Assembly (NCBI RefSeq): GCF_003990975.1
Contig: NZ_RZJR01000005.1
Coordinates: forward strand, 65,869-129,868
Source of the DNA: Cohnella sp. AR92
GTDB lineage: Bacteria > Bacillota > Bacilli > Paenibacillales > Paenibacillaceae
Length of the DNA: 64,000 nt
Direction: 5' to 3'
In this document: piece by piece, positions 8,187 through 17,252 of the stretch
How the letters are laid out: each line of letters opens with the position of its first letter
Numbering within the stretch: the first letter of the stretch is position 1
Notes under the pieces: model-generated
What the model was told of the DNA's origin: nothing
What the model saw: the letters and a program-made list of their open reading frames with translations, nothing else
The model's database searches: none
Position numbers and translations under genes: made by a program

Positions 8187-9185
8187 TCAATGGGAGAACC
8201 AGCAGGCCGATGCATGATCGCCTTCGCCTACCAGAAGCGGCTCTTCTTCGCGGCATTTCGCCTGAGCCATCGGACAACGGGTGTGGAATCGGCATCCGCT
8301 CGGCGGATTCACCGGGCTGGGAACGTCGCCTTCCAGCACGATCCGTTCCCGGTCCCGCAGATGGGGGTTCGCGATCGGATACGAATCGAGCAGCGCCCTC
8401 GTGTAAGGGTGCTTCGGATTGCGGAAGAGCTCCTTCGTCGGTCCGATCTCCACGACCTTGCCCAGGTACATGACCGCGATCCGGTCGCTGATGTACCGGA
8501 CGGCGCCAAGACCGTGCGCTATGAATAGATAAGTCAGATTGAATTCCTTCTGCAGCTGCTTGAGCAGATTCAGAACCTGAGCCTGAATCGACACGTCGAG
8601 CGCCGATACCGGCTCGTCGCAGACGATCAGCTTCGGCTTCAGAGCAAGCGCGCGGGCAATCCCGATGCGCTGCCTCTGGCCGCCGGAGAACTCGTGGGGA
8701 TACCGCGACTTGCTGGTCTTCGGAAGCCCGACGATGTCCAGCAGCCGGTCCACCTCCGAGACGACCTTGTCCGAAGGAACGACGCGGTGAACCTTCACGG
8801 CCTCGGCCAACAGGCTTCCGATCGTCTTGCGGGGATTCAGCGAGGAATAGGGATCCTGGAAGACGATCTGCACCTCGGAATGAAGCTTGATCATCTCGCT
8901 GCCGGACAGCTTGGAGATATCGGCTCCCTCGAACAGGATTCGCCCGTCGGTCGGCCGCTCCAGGCCGACGATCGATCGCCCGATCGTCGACTTCCCGCAG
9001 CCCGATTCCCCGACCAAGCCCAGCGTCTCCCCCGGCACGATGTTCAGGCTGACTCCGTCGACAGCCTTCACGTACTCCGCGGTTCGGTTCAGCAGGCCTT
9101 TGCGAATCGGATAATACTTCTTCAGTTGATCCAGCACGAGAAGAGGCGTCTGTGAAGGGGCCGAACGGGTTATCGCTTCGCTCAT
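8187..9185 (-). CDS. oppF: Peptide ABC transporter ATP-binding protein OppF
   Basis: 332 residues. Walker A GESGCGKST, signature SGGQRQR, Walker B LIVCDEP and the switch His in FIAHGLG are all present. The C-terminal oligopeptide-type extension contains the Cys-rich GCRFHTRCPMAQAKC motif, which in relatives binds an Fe-S cluster. The switch region reads FIAHGLG instead of the usual IAHDL, so the D-loop Asp is replaced by Gly, a small oddity. ATG 9185 overlaps the oppD stop (ATGA); the longer frame upstream is an in-frame extension without a ribosome binding site. Confidence 0.92.
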   Translation of the reverse strand: MSEAITRSAPSQTPLLVLDQLKKYYPIRKGLLNRTAEYVKAVDGVSLNIVPGETLGLVGESGCGKSTIGRSIVGLERPTDGRILFEGADISKLSGSEMIKLHSEVQIVFQDPYSSLNPRKTIGSLLAEAVKVHRVVPSDKVVSEVDRLLDIVGLPKTSKSRYPHEFSGGQRQRIGIARALALKPKLIVCDEPVSALDVSIQAQVLNLLKQLQKEFNLTYLFIAHGLGAVRYISDRIAVMYLGKVVEIGPTKELFRNPKHPYTRALLDSYPIANPHLRDRERIVLEGDVPSPVNPPSGCRFHTRCPMAQAKCREEEPLLVGEGDHASACWFSH

Positions 9186-10183
9186 CTCGCCTTCCCCTCC
9201 TCGTAATGAATCGTAGCCGCTTCGATCTCCCAGCAGCGCGACGTATGTCCGTCCTGCGTCCGAATGAGCGGCGGAAGCTCCGTCCGGCACTTCTCGGTCG
9301 CGAACGCGCAGCGATTGTGGAAGCGGCAAGCCTGCATCTTGTGGTACCTGGCCGGCACCGTTCCCGGGATCGCTGCCAGCTCGTCCTGGTCGTCCGCTTC
9401 CAGATGCGGAACGGAACGGAGCAGGCCCTGCGTATAGGGATGCTGCGGATGATCGAACAGCGTGAAGACGTCCGCTTCTTCGACGATCTGTCCAGCATAC
9501 ATGACCAGCACGCGATCGGCCATCTCAGCTACAACACCCAGATCATGCGTAATCAGAATGATCGCCGTGCCCGCTTCCGCGCACAGGTCCTTCATGATTC
9601 GCATTATCTGGGCTTGTACGGTAACATCCAGCGCGGTCGTCGGCTCATCCGCGATCAGAACCGTCGGCTTGCAGGCGAGCGCCATCGCGATCATGACCCG
9701 CTGCCTCATTCCGCCGGAGAGGGCGAACGGATACTCGTCCATGATCTGCTCCGGCCGAGGCAGGCCAACCTTCTTCAGCATCTCCACGGCATGAGCTCTC
9801 GCTTGTTTCTTATCCTTGTTCAGATGAAGTCGAATCGCTTCCATCAGCTGATGGCCGATCGTGAAGACCGGATTCAGCGACGTCATCGGCTCTTGGAAGA
9901 TCATCGAGATCCGATTCCCGCGAATGTCCCTCATCTTCTTCTCGTCTAATTCCAGAATGTTAACGCCATTCAGCCGTATCTCGCCATCGCTGACGCGGCT
10001 GCCCTTCCCGAGCAGCCGCATGATGGATAACGCCGTTACGCTCTTGCCGGAGCCGGATTCCCCTACGATCGCAAGAGTCTCGCCGGCCTTAAGCTCGAAG
10101 CTGACGCGATCGACGCTCACAACCTGCCCCTGATCCGTGTCGAACGACGTTCGGAGATCTTTGACGGCCAATAAGCTCTCCAT
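9182..10183 (-). CDS. oppD: Peptide ABC transporter ATP-binding protein OppD
   Basis: 333 residues with Walker A GESGSGKSV, signature LSGGMRQR, Walker B VLIADEPTTALD and switch LITHDLG, followed by the oligopeptide-transporter C-terminal motif (CRFHNRCAFATEKC). ATG 10183 is chosen because GGAGG of GGAGGTGATCGCG lies 8 bases upstream; the GTG at 10192 lies within that site. It is the first gene after oppA, separated by ~100 bases containing a hairpin that probably sets the ratio of binding protein to transporter. Confidence 0.93.
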   Translation of the reverse strand: MESLLAVKDLRTSFDTDQGQVVSVDRVSFELKAGETLAIVGESGSGKSVTALSIMRLLGKGSRVSDGEIRLNGVNILELDEKKMRDIRGNRISMIFQEPMTSLNPVFTIGHQLMEAIRLHLNKDKKQARAHAVEMLKKVGLPRPEQIMDEYPFALSGGMRQRVMIAMALACKPTVLIADEPTTALDVTVQAQIMRIMKDLCAEAGTAIILITHDLGVVAEMADRVLVMYAGQIVEEADVFTLFDHPQHPYTQGLLRSVPHLEADDQDELAAIPGTVPARYHKMQACRFHNRCAFATEKCRTELPPLIRTQDGHTSRCWEIEAATIHYEEGKAR

Positions 10184-10207
10184 CGCGATCACCTCCGTAA
10201 TCGATCA

Positions 10208-10227
10208 AGGGGGAGCAAGCTCCCCCT
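10208..10227. terminator. Hairpin between oppA and oppD (attenuator or mRNA stabiliser)
   Basis: AGGGGGAGC pairs with GCTCCCCCT around a two- to four-base loop. No clear U-tract follows on the minus strand. Such hairpins after binding-protein genes commonly protect the 5' message and lower downstream expression. Confidence 0.6.
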
Positions 10228-10286
10228 GTAACCTTACCTTTAAGTTCTAATCAGCAACTCATAAATACTTGCTAACTTCTTGCTTC

Positions 10287-11930
10287 TTACTTAACGTCCC
10301 ACTCGTTAACGTTGATGAACATGCCGAAGTCCTTCGGCGTCGCTCCCGATACCCGCTTATTCACGGCTCCGAGCGCCTTCGTCGCGTAGATCGACGGCAT
10401 TGGAACGTCCTGAGCGATAATCTCCTGCAGCTTGTCGTACGATTCCTTGATCTTGGCTTCGTCCACTTCCGAGCCGATCGCCGCGATCAGCTTCTCGGCT
10501 TCCGCGTTCTTGTAGCCGCTCGGGTTGCCTTCGTTCAGGAAGTAGGCAATGTCCGGAAGCGGATTGACCGGCGTCAGAGAGACGGTCAGAATGCCCAGAT
10601 CGTAATCCATCTTCGTCAGCTTGTCGATCAGGGTCGCCAGATCGAGCATTTGGATCTTGACGTTGACGCCGACAGCCCTTAAGTTCTCGGCGATGATATT
10701 GGCCGCTTGCTCCAGCGTTGCGTCGCCGGACAGAACGGACATCGTCAGCTGCTTGCCGGAGTTCCAGCCCGATTCCTGAAGCAGGCTCTTCGCCTTCTCC
10801 GGGTCGTAAGCAACCGGCTTGATGTTCTCGTTCAGGTACGGGCTCGTGCTGTTGAAGAAGCTGTCGACGACTTCCCCTGCGCCCTTGAGCAGCTTGTCGA
10901 CGATCATCTCGCGGTTGATGGCGTAAGAGATCGCTTGTCTCTGCTTGGCGTCCGGGACAACCTTCTCGTTGATGTACATATATTGGGTAGCGAGCGGAGT
11001 CGCTTCCGCCGTCGTTACGTTGTTCAAGCCCTTGACCTTGTCATAATCTTCGATCGGAATGACGCCGGCCGAAGGAATGTTCATGTCGATCTCGCCGCTC
11101 TGGAGCTGCGCGGCGATCGCCGTGCCCTGCATGACCTTGAAGTTCAGTTGGTCGATCTTCGGAGCGCCCTTGAAGTAATCCTTGTTCGCTTCCATCGTCA
11201 CGTAGTGGTCGCGGTCGATGTCGACGAGCTTGTAAGGGCCGCTCGTAACGGTCGGCTTCTGCATGAAGTCGCTCTTGTTGAGGTCCGCCGGAGCGATATC
11301 CTTGAGGGCGGATTGCGGCAGCGTCATCAGGTTGCGGCCGATCGTATCCTTGAAGATATCCAGCGTCGTCGGAGCCTTGGTCTTCATCGTGAGCTTGTGG
11401 TCGTCGACCTTGGTCACGCCGGAGATCTCGGTTTGGCCTTCCGGCAGGTAACCGGAGTCGTCGAGACCTTCGATGGTTGCGAAGATATAAGCGAAGTTGG
11501 ACGCGATCGTCGGATTGCTCATGAGCTTCAGCGTGAAGATCACGTCGTCCGCCGTTACCGGCGTGCCGTCCGTCCATTTCGCGTTCGGATTCAGGTTGAT
11601 GGTGAACGTGGTGTTGTCCGTCGTCTCGATCGAGTCGGCCAACATCGGCTTGTACGTCAGATCGGAGTCGATCTCCACCAGAGGCGGGAACATCAGTCCC
11701 GCGACATAAGTCGACACCAAGCCGACGGGAGCAAGCGGATTGATGCCGCTTGGCGCATAAGTAACGCCGATGTTGACCGTCTTCTTGCCGCCTGCGGCGG
11801 TAGAAGCGCTGGCGCCCGCGGAGCTCTCCGCGTTCGAGTTTGTATTATTGTTGCCGCACGCGGACAGCACCATCAATGCCGCGAGAAGCAGGATTCCGAG
11901 CGAAGCGAATTTAGACCCTTTCCCTTTCAT
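10287..11930 (-). CDS. oppA: Oligopeptide-binding lipoprotein OppA-type
   Basis: 547 residues. A lipoprotein signal peptide ends in the lipobox L-S-A-C (Cys25), followed by an Asn/Ser/Ala-rich linker. The mature part is a family 5 extracellular solute-binding protein: NPNAKWTDGTPVTADDVIFTL is the signature, followed by SGPYKL and AISYAINREMI. It would be anchored to the outer face of the membrane and deliver peptides (or, in some relatives, nickel or glycosides) to OppBCDF. It is the promoter-proximal gene of the operon. The C-terminus is complete. Confidence 0.92.
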   Translation of the reverse strand: MKGKGSKFASLGILLLAALMVLSACGNNNTNSNAESSAGASASTAAGGKKTVNIGVTYAPSGINPLAPVGLVSTYVAGLMFPPLVEIDSDLTYKPMLADSIETTDNTTFTINLNPNAKWTDGTPVTADDVIFTLKLMSNPTIASNFAYIFATIEGLDDSGYLPEGQTEISGVTKVDDHKLTMKTKAPTTLDIFKDTIGRNLMTLPQSALKDIAPADLNKSDFMQKPTVTSGPYKLVDIDRDHYVTMEANKDYFKGAPKIDQLNFKVMQGTAIAAQLQSGEIDMNIPSAGVIPIEDYDKVKGLNNVTTAEATPLATQYMYINEKVVPDAKQRQAISYAINREMIVDKLLKGAGEVVDSFFNSTSPYLNENIKPVAYDPEKAKSLLQESGWNSGKQLTMSVLSGDATLEQAANIIAENLRAVGVNVKIQMLDLATLIDKLTKMDYDLGILTVSLTPVNPLPDIAYFLNEGNPSGYKNAEAEKLIAAIGSEVDEAKIKESYDKLQEIIAQDVPMPSIYATKALGAVNKRVSGATPKDFGMFINVNEWDVK

Positions 11931-11963
11931 CGTTGCACTCCCTTTTTGAGTAATCCCTATGAT

Positions 11964-11988
11964 CTTACTATGCTTTGATAATAGTAAG
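11964..11988. promoter_or_regulatory. Operator-like inverted repeat upstream of oppA
   Basis: CTTACTAT (11964-11971) and ATAGTAAG (11981-11988) form a perfect 8-bp inverted repeat with 9 bases between. On the minus strand it overlaps a possible -10 TATTAT and lies 34 bases before the oppA start. No known regulator can be named. The remaining sequence to 12167 is AT-rich with no gene. Confidence 0.45.
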
Positions 11989-12167
11989 TCGTTTAGCCGA
12001 AAAGTTCAATACATTTAAGAGCTGCCTATTTTTCACAAGAAAACCCGCAAACCCTTGATACGACTGGGATCTCAGCCATTCTCCGCCCCTCGTAACGATA
12101 AGGTGCGATAATAGCAGCTATAAAAATTCATAATAATATCATAATTATAGCCCGAATTTCTCTTTAT

Positions 12168-12950
12168 TTAACCGATATTTCTCCTTATAACCTGCTTCTC
12201 GCCCGCTTCGATTCGGAAGGGAAGCCGGTTGTTCGCGGGCGGCATCGGGCAATTAAACGCATAGGAGAAAGCGCATGGCGGGAGGAAGGCCCGGTTGAAG
12301 TCGAGGATGGCGTTTCCGTCCTCGTCCATCTCGACTAGCACCATTCTTCCCATTCCGTACGTGTCGTTGCCGTTCGTCCGGTCCCCGAAGACGACGATCA
12401 ACGAGTCGCCCGAGGCAAAAGGAGTAAGAACGTACGTCTCGCCGTCCGCCTGAATTCGGATATCCCCCGGGGAACGGTGTTTGCGCGTTACGCCTTCTTG
12501 ATCGGATTGGTGGGCGAAGCCGACCGTTCGGCTCTCCTGTCCGGCCGCGAATTCGCCGCGAAGCACCCAAGCGGGATCCTCCGGATAGAAGGAGATTCCC
12601 TCATAATCGCGGAGATTATCCGCCTCGGAGTCCCATACCTCCAGCAGATGATCGGAGCCCGGCTGCTCGGTCGCCATCGCGGTCAGCCTGTCCGAGATCC
12701 GGACGAGGGTATGGTCGACGGCCAGCGTGACCGTTCCGTTCACCACGGAGCCGTTCACTTGAATCCCGTCTTCGGCCGATGCCGTCAGCTTCAGGCCGGG
12801 CAAGCCCGGAGCAACGGGCGCCCACACGCCCGGGAGACCGTCTACCGGCCCCTCCCTGTCCACGGAATGAAGGGCGATCATCGACAGATCTCCTTGGGGA
12901 CCGGATGCGGATCGTACCCGTTCCTCCCGCCATTCCCGAAGAGTCGTCAT
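12168..12950 (-). CDS. DUF1684 family protein
   Basis: 260 residues. The C-terminal half carries the DUF1684 hallmark: GMGRMVLVEM, then ILDFNRAFLPPCAFS, NCPMPPANNRLP and EAGEK. The N-terminal WREERV segment is also typical. The family is widespread in actinobacteria and Paenibacillaceae, has a beta-rich fold and no established function. The start codon overlaps the stop of the upstream alpha/beta hydrolase gene by 4 bases (ATGA), so the two are co-translated. Confidence 0.85.
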   Translation of the reverse strand: MTTLREWREERVRSASGPQGDLSMIALHSVDREGPVDGLPGVWAPVAPGLPGLKLTASAEDGIQVNGSVVNGTVTLAVDHTLVRISDRLTAMATEQPGSDHLLEVWDSEADNLRDYEGISFYPEDPAWVLRGEFAAGQESRTVGFAHQSDQEGVTRKHRSPGDIRIQADGETYVLTPFASGDSLIVVFGDRTNGNDTYGMGRMVLVEMDEDGNAILDFNRAFLPPCAFSYAFNCPMPPANNRLPFRIEAGEKQVIRRNIG

Positions 12951-13825
12951 TGCGCGGACTCCTCCTTGGAATCGCGAGCCAGGAAGCCGGTTACTTTAGC
13001 AAGGAAGGCGTCATGCTCTTCGATAAAAGGCATATGTCCGCTTTGCTCGAAGATCGCGAGCTCCGAGCCCGGAATCAGGCGGTGCATCTCCTCGGACTGG
13101 GATACGGGGGTAATCCAGTCGTATCTCGCTCCGACGATGAGAGTCGGCACGTTCAGCTTGGGAAGCTTGCCGCGAACATCGTAGTTCGGAATGAAGTGCG
13201 CGAACGTATAATTGGCCACCTCCAGCGAGCCGATCGGCCGATTGCCCGTCTCCTGCATGACCAGCTCGTCCTGCACGTGGAAGTAAAGCGGATAGCAGAT
13301 GTCCCACCAGCGCACCAGGTGGGCGTCATCCTCAATTCTTCCCTCGAACAATTCGGGAATAACCGCGAGCTGTTCCGGCGTGGCCACTCGGCTTGCGTAA
13401 TCCAGGGCCGCCGGGTAGAATTCCTTGCTTGGGGCCGTGTTGACCAGCAGAAGCTTGTCCACCGATTCCGGGTGCCTTGTCGCATACACTTGGGCCACCA
13501 TCCCCCCGAAGGAATGGCCCAGAACGCTGATCCGCTCGAAGCCGAGGTAGCGGCGAAGCTCTTCGATGTCGTCCGCCAGCTGCTCCAGCGTGCACGTTGC
13601 GGGATCGACGCGCTCGGACTGCCCGTTGCATCTCTGGTCGAGGTAGACGATCTGGACGTGCTCCGTCAGCGGGGTCAGCCATGGCTTAAAATCGGAATGA
13701 TCGCTGCCCGGCCCGCCGTGAACGGCGAACAGAACGGGCCGATGAATCATTTTATCCTTGCGCGGCACATAGCCGGAGCCTTCAATGTCGAAGTAGATAC
13801 GTGTTCCATTTATTTTCGCAAACAT
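12947..13825 (-). CDS. Alpha/beta hydrolase, proline iminopeptidase-like
   Basis: 292 residues. Landmarks are HGGPGSDHSDF (oxyanion-hole region, typical of the prolyl aminopeptidase S33 group), YLDQRCNGQS, the nucleophile elbow GHSFGG, ARYDWITP with the acidic residue, and GHMPFIEEHD with the catalytic His. It probably hydrolyses small amides or esters; no specific substrate can be given. ATG 13825 is used, but GTG 13831 two codons upstream is equally possible because no strong ribosome binding site decides. A good sigma-A promoter lies upstream. Confidence 0.85.
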   Translation of the reverse strand: MFAKINGTRIYFDIEGSGYVPRKDKMIHRPVLFAVHGGPGSDHSDFKPWLTPLTEHVQIVYLDQRCNGQSERVDPATCTLEQLADDIEELRRYLGFERISVLGHSFGGMVAQVYATRHPESVDKLLLVNTAPSKEFYPAALDYASRVATPEQLAVIPELFEGRIEDDAHLVRWWDICYPLYFHVQDELVMQETGNRPIGSLEVANYTFAHFIPNYDVRGKLPKLNVPTLIVGARYDWITPVSQSEEMHRLIPGSELAIFEQSGHMPFIEEHDAFLAKVTGFLARDSKEESAQ

Positions 13826-13869
13826 TGCCACACTTCGCTTTCCGTTGTCGAATAATAACCATGCTTCCC

Positions 13870-13898
13870 ATTATCCAATAGGAGCAATCGCCGGTCAA
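13870..13898 (-). promoter_or_regulatory. Candidate promoter of the hydrolase/DUF1684 operon
   Basis: On the minus strand TTGACC (13898-13893) and GATAAT (13875-13870) are spaced by 17 bases, ~45 bases before the hydrolase start. Confidence 0.55.
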
Positions 13899-14009
13899 CT
13901 TCCCGCATAAGCAAACGAAGCATTGTAAAATATTGATGGATTAAAGCGATTTATTTCGTTTTTTCTAAGTAAATTATTGAAATTAACGAGTTTATTAACG
14001 GATATTCAT

Positions 14010-14038
14010 TTTACAACTTAGAATGTTTGAACTAAAAT
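14010..14038 (+). promoter_or_regulatory. marR promoter/operator sharing sequence with the ugd promoter
   Basis: TTTACA (14010-14015), 17-base spacer, TAAAAT (14033-14038). The -35, spacer and -10 are nearly identical to the minus-strand element at 28289-28317 before the UDP-glucose dehydrogenase gene: TTTACAACTTAGA, one variable base, T, one variable base, then TTTGAACTAA. Conservation of the spacer points to an operator. AACT recurs 15 bases apart within it. Confidence 0.7.
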
Positions 14039-14067
14039 AGAGATATCCAGAGAGAGCGGGTGACGCA

Positions 14068-14523
14068 GTGAGTACCGAGTTCCATGTGAATCCGGACATG
14101 ATCGTCCAGTTATATAATGAAATATCCAAGCACTTCTCCAGCCAGCGCGTCAGACGGCTCGCCGAGCATCTGCGCAAGAACGACCTGTCGCTTAATCAGT
14201 TCTCGGTTCTGAACATCGTGAACCATGAGAGCGAATGCTCCTCCATTCACCTAGCCAACATGCTTAAGCTTAAAGCGGCTTCCATTACCTATATTATCGA
14301 TCTATTGGTCAAGAGAGGGCTGGTGGATCGAGTGGAGAATCCGGAAGACCGGAGAAGCCACTTTATCAACCTGACCGAAGAGGGCAGGAAGCTGTTGGTC
14401 GTACCCGAAGACACGGCCGATCTCATCCAATCGTTCGAAGCCTTGGAACAGGACGATCTGGATATGCTTTATCTGTCGCTTCGCGTCCTGAAGAACCGAA
14501 TCATCAGGAACGACAAGAAATGA
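14068..14523 (+). CDS. MarR-family transcriptional regulator
   Basis: 151 residues with a typical winged helix: SIHLANMLKLKAASITYII as the HTH, GLVDRVENPEDRRSHFINLTEEG as the wing, flanked by dimerisation helices. Start is GTG 14068, in frame with the full domain. It is 30 bases upstream of a YhgE/DUF3533-type membrane protein, and MarR genes commonly control such exporters. Its own promoter spacer is duplicated almost exactly before the uronate operon at 28.3 kb, so this protein is the prime candidate for binding both sites. The ligand is unknown. Confidence 0.9.
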   Translation: MSTEFHVNPDMIVQLYNEISKHFSSQRVRRLAEHLRKNDLSLNQFSVLNIVNHESECSSIHLANMLKLKAASITYIIDLLVKRGLVDRVENPEDRRSHFINLTEEGRKLLVVPEDTADLIQSFEALEQDDLDMLYLSLRVLKNRIIRNDKK

Positions 14524-14553
14524 CACGCTAAATTCGAATAGGAGATAGATACC

Positions 14554-15816
14554 ATGAGAAGATTGCTCGCAATCAAGATCGCTTGGTTCCCCGTATGGGT
14601 CGTGGCGGTGCTGATGATGGCAATGATCAGCGTCTATCTGCCCGTGTTCAGCGGCGGCACCCAACGGGTCCACGATTTTCCTCTAGTGATCGCGAATGAA
14701 GACCCTGCCTTCGCCGAATCGGCGATCGGGCAGAAGATCACTCAGCAGCTGACGACGACGTCCGGGGACAAAATCCATTGGACCCTGGAGAAGAGCAAAC
14801 AAGACGCTCTGGACACGATCGAGAAGGACAAAGCCTTCGGCGCTCTCGTTATTCCGGCCGGCTTCTCGGACGCCTTGGCCAAGCTGGACGCTTCGCTTAA
14901 AGCGGGAGACGCGAACGTCGAGCCCGTTCCGCTCGAGATTCTGATCAACGAAGGCAGCGGACAGCTCTCCACCTCGGTCGCGTCCGCCACCCTGCAGCAG
15001 ATCGCCGCTTCGCTGACGAGCGCGTACAGCGCGCAGATGTCGGCCGAGCTCTCGGCGAACGGAATTACCGTCACTCCGGCAGGCGCGGCTCTCCTCGAGA
15101 ATCCGATACGGACGACGACGGCCAACGCGCTTGGATTGCCCGCCAACCTTAACAAAGGCATGACTCCGTTCGTGCTGACGATCATTCTCTCCATCGGCGG
15201 CCTCATGGGGACCCAGATGATTCACGGGTTCCTGAGCAAGATCGTCGAGAGCATCAAAGCTAGAGGGGGGCGTCTCAGCCGAACAACCGTACTCGCCACG
15301 GAGTTCCTGCTAGGATTGGCTTTGATCCTGGGGATCTCCATTCTCGCGCAGCTCTTCGTGTTCGGCATCTTCGGCAGCGTGCATACCGCCGCTCTCTGGA
15401 AGATCTTCCTGTTCACCCTGCTCTGCCAGCTGACCATGTTCTTCCTGTTTAAGACGGTCACCCTGATCTTCGGCGGCAAGTGGGCGATGCTCGCGATGTT
15501 CCCCATCAATATTCTCGGGATCTTCGCCAGCGGCGGCGCCATCGCCCTTACGGGACTGCCGGCGTTCCACCGCTTCTGCAGCTACTTCCTGCCGACTCGA
15601 TATATGGTCGACGGCTTCCGGTCCCTTCTTTATTACAACGGCAAGATGGAGTCGGGTCTGGGACTGGCATTAATCGTAATCGTCACTTATCTCGCCGTCT
15701 TCCTGTCGTTCTGCATCGCCAAGTTCTTCCTTGCGCATCACCAGGACAAGAACGACAAGGCGGCGAAGCCCGAAGCGGCGCCGCAGGCTCATGCGGCGGC
15801 AGCGAGTCACGCTTAA
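14554..15816 (+). CDS. YhgE/Pip-type ABC-2-like membrane protein (DUF3533)
   Basis: 420 residues: one N-terminal membrane helix (10-32), a ~170-residue extracytoplasmic domain (VIANEDPAF..., FGALVIPAGFSDAL, EILINEGSGQ), then five or six helices (about 208-228, 252-274, 284-306, 316-338, 380-402) and a charged Ala-rich tail. This is the YhgE/Pip architecture, found in proteins near type VII-like loci and in drug-efflux or lipid-related roles. ATG 14554 follows AGGAGA. It is co-transcribed with the marR gene and followed by a strong terminator. Confidence 0.82.
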   Translation: MRRLLAIKIAWFPVWVVAVLMMAMISVYLPVFSGGTQRVHDFPLVIANEDPAFAESAIGQKITQQLTTTSGDKIHWTLEKSKQDALDTIEKDKAFGALVIPAGFSDALAKLDASLKAGDANVEPVPLEILINEGSGQLSTSVASATLQQIAASLTSAYSAQMSAELSANGITVTPAGAALLENPIRTTTANALGLPANLNKGMTPFVLTIILSIGGLMGTQMIHGFLSKIVESIKARGGRLSRTTVLATEFLLGLALILGISILAQLFVFGIFGSVHTAALWKIFLFTLLCQLTMFFLFKTVTLIFGGKWAMLAMFPINILGIFASGGAIALTGLPAFHRFCSYFLPTRYMVDGFRSLLYYNGKMESGLGLALIVIVTYLAVFLSFCIAKFFLAHHQDKNDKAAKPEAAPQAHAAAASHA

Positions 15817-15851
15817 CATCGGCGGTTCGGTTCGTCCGAATGTGCCGTAAT

Positions 15852-15893
15852 GCCGGAAGGCTCTCCTGCGGAGGGCTTCCGGCTTTCTTTTTT
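15852..15893 (+). terminator. Rho-independent terminator of the marR operon
   Basis: GCCGGAAG (15852-15859) pairs with CTTCCGGC (15876-15883), with further pairing inside, followed by TTTCTTTTTT. Confidence 0.9.
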
Positions 15894-15995
15894 GATAGGA
15901 TTAACAATAAACGACTCGAATGTTCAAGCGAGCGGAATATTCCCGGCTTCATTCGTTACCTTCATCATGACTCAAGGGAGGACCCGCATCCTATT

Positions 15996-17078
15996 ATGAA
16001 TGGGCTGACATCCTTTATCGAACGCATTCGCGGAGGAGAATGGCTGATCGCGATCGGCATTGTTCTTCTCTTCTATCTCTTCAGCAAGCTGCTGACCGGC
16101 TGGCTGCTGCCCCGACTTTTCCGCCGATGGGCTCATGGAGAAGAGGGCACGACGTGGATGGAATCCATTCGCAAGCCCACCCGTGCGCTGCTCGTGCTCC
16201 TCGGCATCTATGCGGCTTGGGAATTCTATGTCCCTTCCGGTTGGGCCCATGAGGCGCTGATTCAGAGGACGGTTCGAAGCCTTGCCGTCTTCTTCGCCAG
16301 CTGGGCGCTGTACAACATCGCCGCCGTCTCTTCCTCCCTGTTCCAATCGATTTACAGGCGGCTTGGCATGGACGAATCGAGCATGCTCATCCCCTTCCTG
16401 TCGAAGCTGATCCGCTTCCTGATCATCGCGACGGCGCTGGCCGCGATCGCCGCCGATTGGGGCTTCAACGTGAACGGAGTCGTCGCGGGCATGGGTCTCG
16501 GCAGCCTCGCCGTCGCGCTGGCGGCCAAGGATACGCTAAGCAACGTGATCGGCGGAATCGTCATCATCACGGAGAAGCCCTTCTCCAAGGGCGATTGGAT
16601 TCTCACCCCTAGCGTCGAAGGCTTCGTGGAGGATATCACCTTCCGCAGCTCGAAGATTCGCACGTTCGCCGACTCTATCGTCACGGTGCCCAACGCCACT
16701 CTGGCCAGCCAGCCGATAACGAACTGGAGCCGCATGGGCAAGCGCCGCGTCACGTACACGTTCGGGGTCGCCCTGGACACGAATCCCGAAGCGCTCGAGA
16801 GAGCCGTTGCCCGCATCGAGATGGAGCTTCGCCTGAACGATCAAGTCCACCCGGACGTCATTCAGGTTCGCTTCAACGAATTCCAAGCGGGCTCGCTCGG
16901 CATTCTCGTCTACTTCTTCACCAACACGACCGTCTGGCTCGAGCATACGAGAATTCGCCAGGACATCAACTTCATGATTCTCGAAGTGCTGGAGAGCGAA
17001 GGCATTAGACTCGCTTATCCCATCCAACGGGTCAAGCTGGAGGAGAACGCCGCCTTTGCTGCCGAATCGATCAGATAG
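15996..17078 (+). CDS. Small-conductance mechanosensitive channel (MscS family)
   Basis: 360 residues. Four or five N-terminal membrane helices precede the pore helix and beta domain. The MscS core is clear: NGVVAGMGLGSLAVALAAKDTLSN (pore helix TM3, Gly/Ala packing), then IGGIVIITEKPFSKGDWI and the upper beta domain FVEDITFRSSKIRTFADSIVTVPN. The C-terminal alpha/beta part is complete. It releases solutes on hypoosmotic shock. ATG 15996 is used although GGGAGG is about 15 bases upstream, longer than ideal; the frame remains open far upstream but that part overlaps the preceding gene. Confidence 0.88.
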   Translation: MNGLTSFIERIRGGEWLIAIGIVLLFYLFSKLLTGWLLPRLFRRWAHGEEGTTWMESIRKPTRALLVLLGIYAAWEFYVPSGWAHEALIQRTVRSLAVFFASWALYNIAAVSSSLFQSIYRRLGMDESSMLIPFLSKLIRFLIIATALAAIAADWGFNVNGVVAGMGLGSLAVALAAKDTLSNVIGGIVIITEKPFSKGDWILTPSVEGFVEDITFRSSKIRTFADSIVTVPNATLASQPITNWSRMGKRRVTYTFGVALDTNPEALERAVARIEMELRLNDQVHPDVIQVRFNEFQAGSLGILVYFFTNTTVWLEHTRIRQDINFMILEVLESEGIRLAYPIQRVKLEENAAFAAESIR

Positions 17079-17252
17079 GAGAGCGATCGGAGATACGGTC
17101 TTATCGCTTGGCAGTTCATTCGACGAATCCATCCTCAGTCCCCCCGTCCCCGTCTTCCGTTCAGGCATTCTCCCCGCCGCCAGCCGCTGTCGGAGCCGCC
17201 TCCTCACTGGTACATTGAGGAAGAGCTCCACCTATAAAGGAGGCATCGGGTG

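Noticed and set aside
10208-10227. Full transcription terminator splitting the opp operon
   Set aside because: The hairpin has no U-tract on the minus strand and oppD lacks a convincing separate promoter, so one operon is kept.
15480-15995. 172-codon in-frame extension upstream of the MscS gene
   Set aside because: It overlaps the YhgE-type gene in another frame and crosses a strong terminator; MscS homology begins at 15996.
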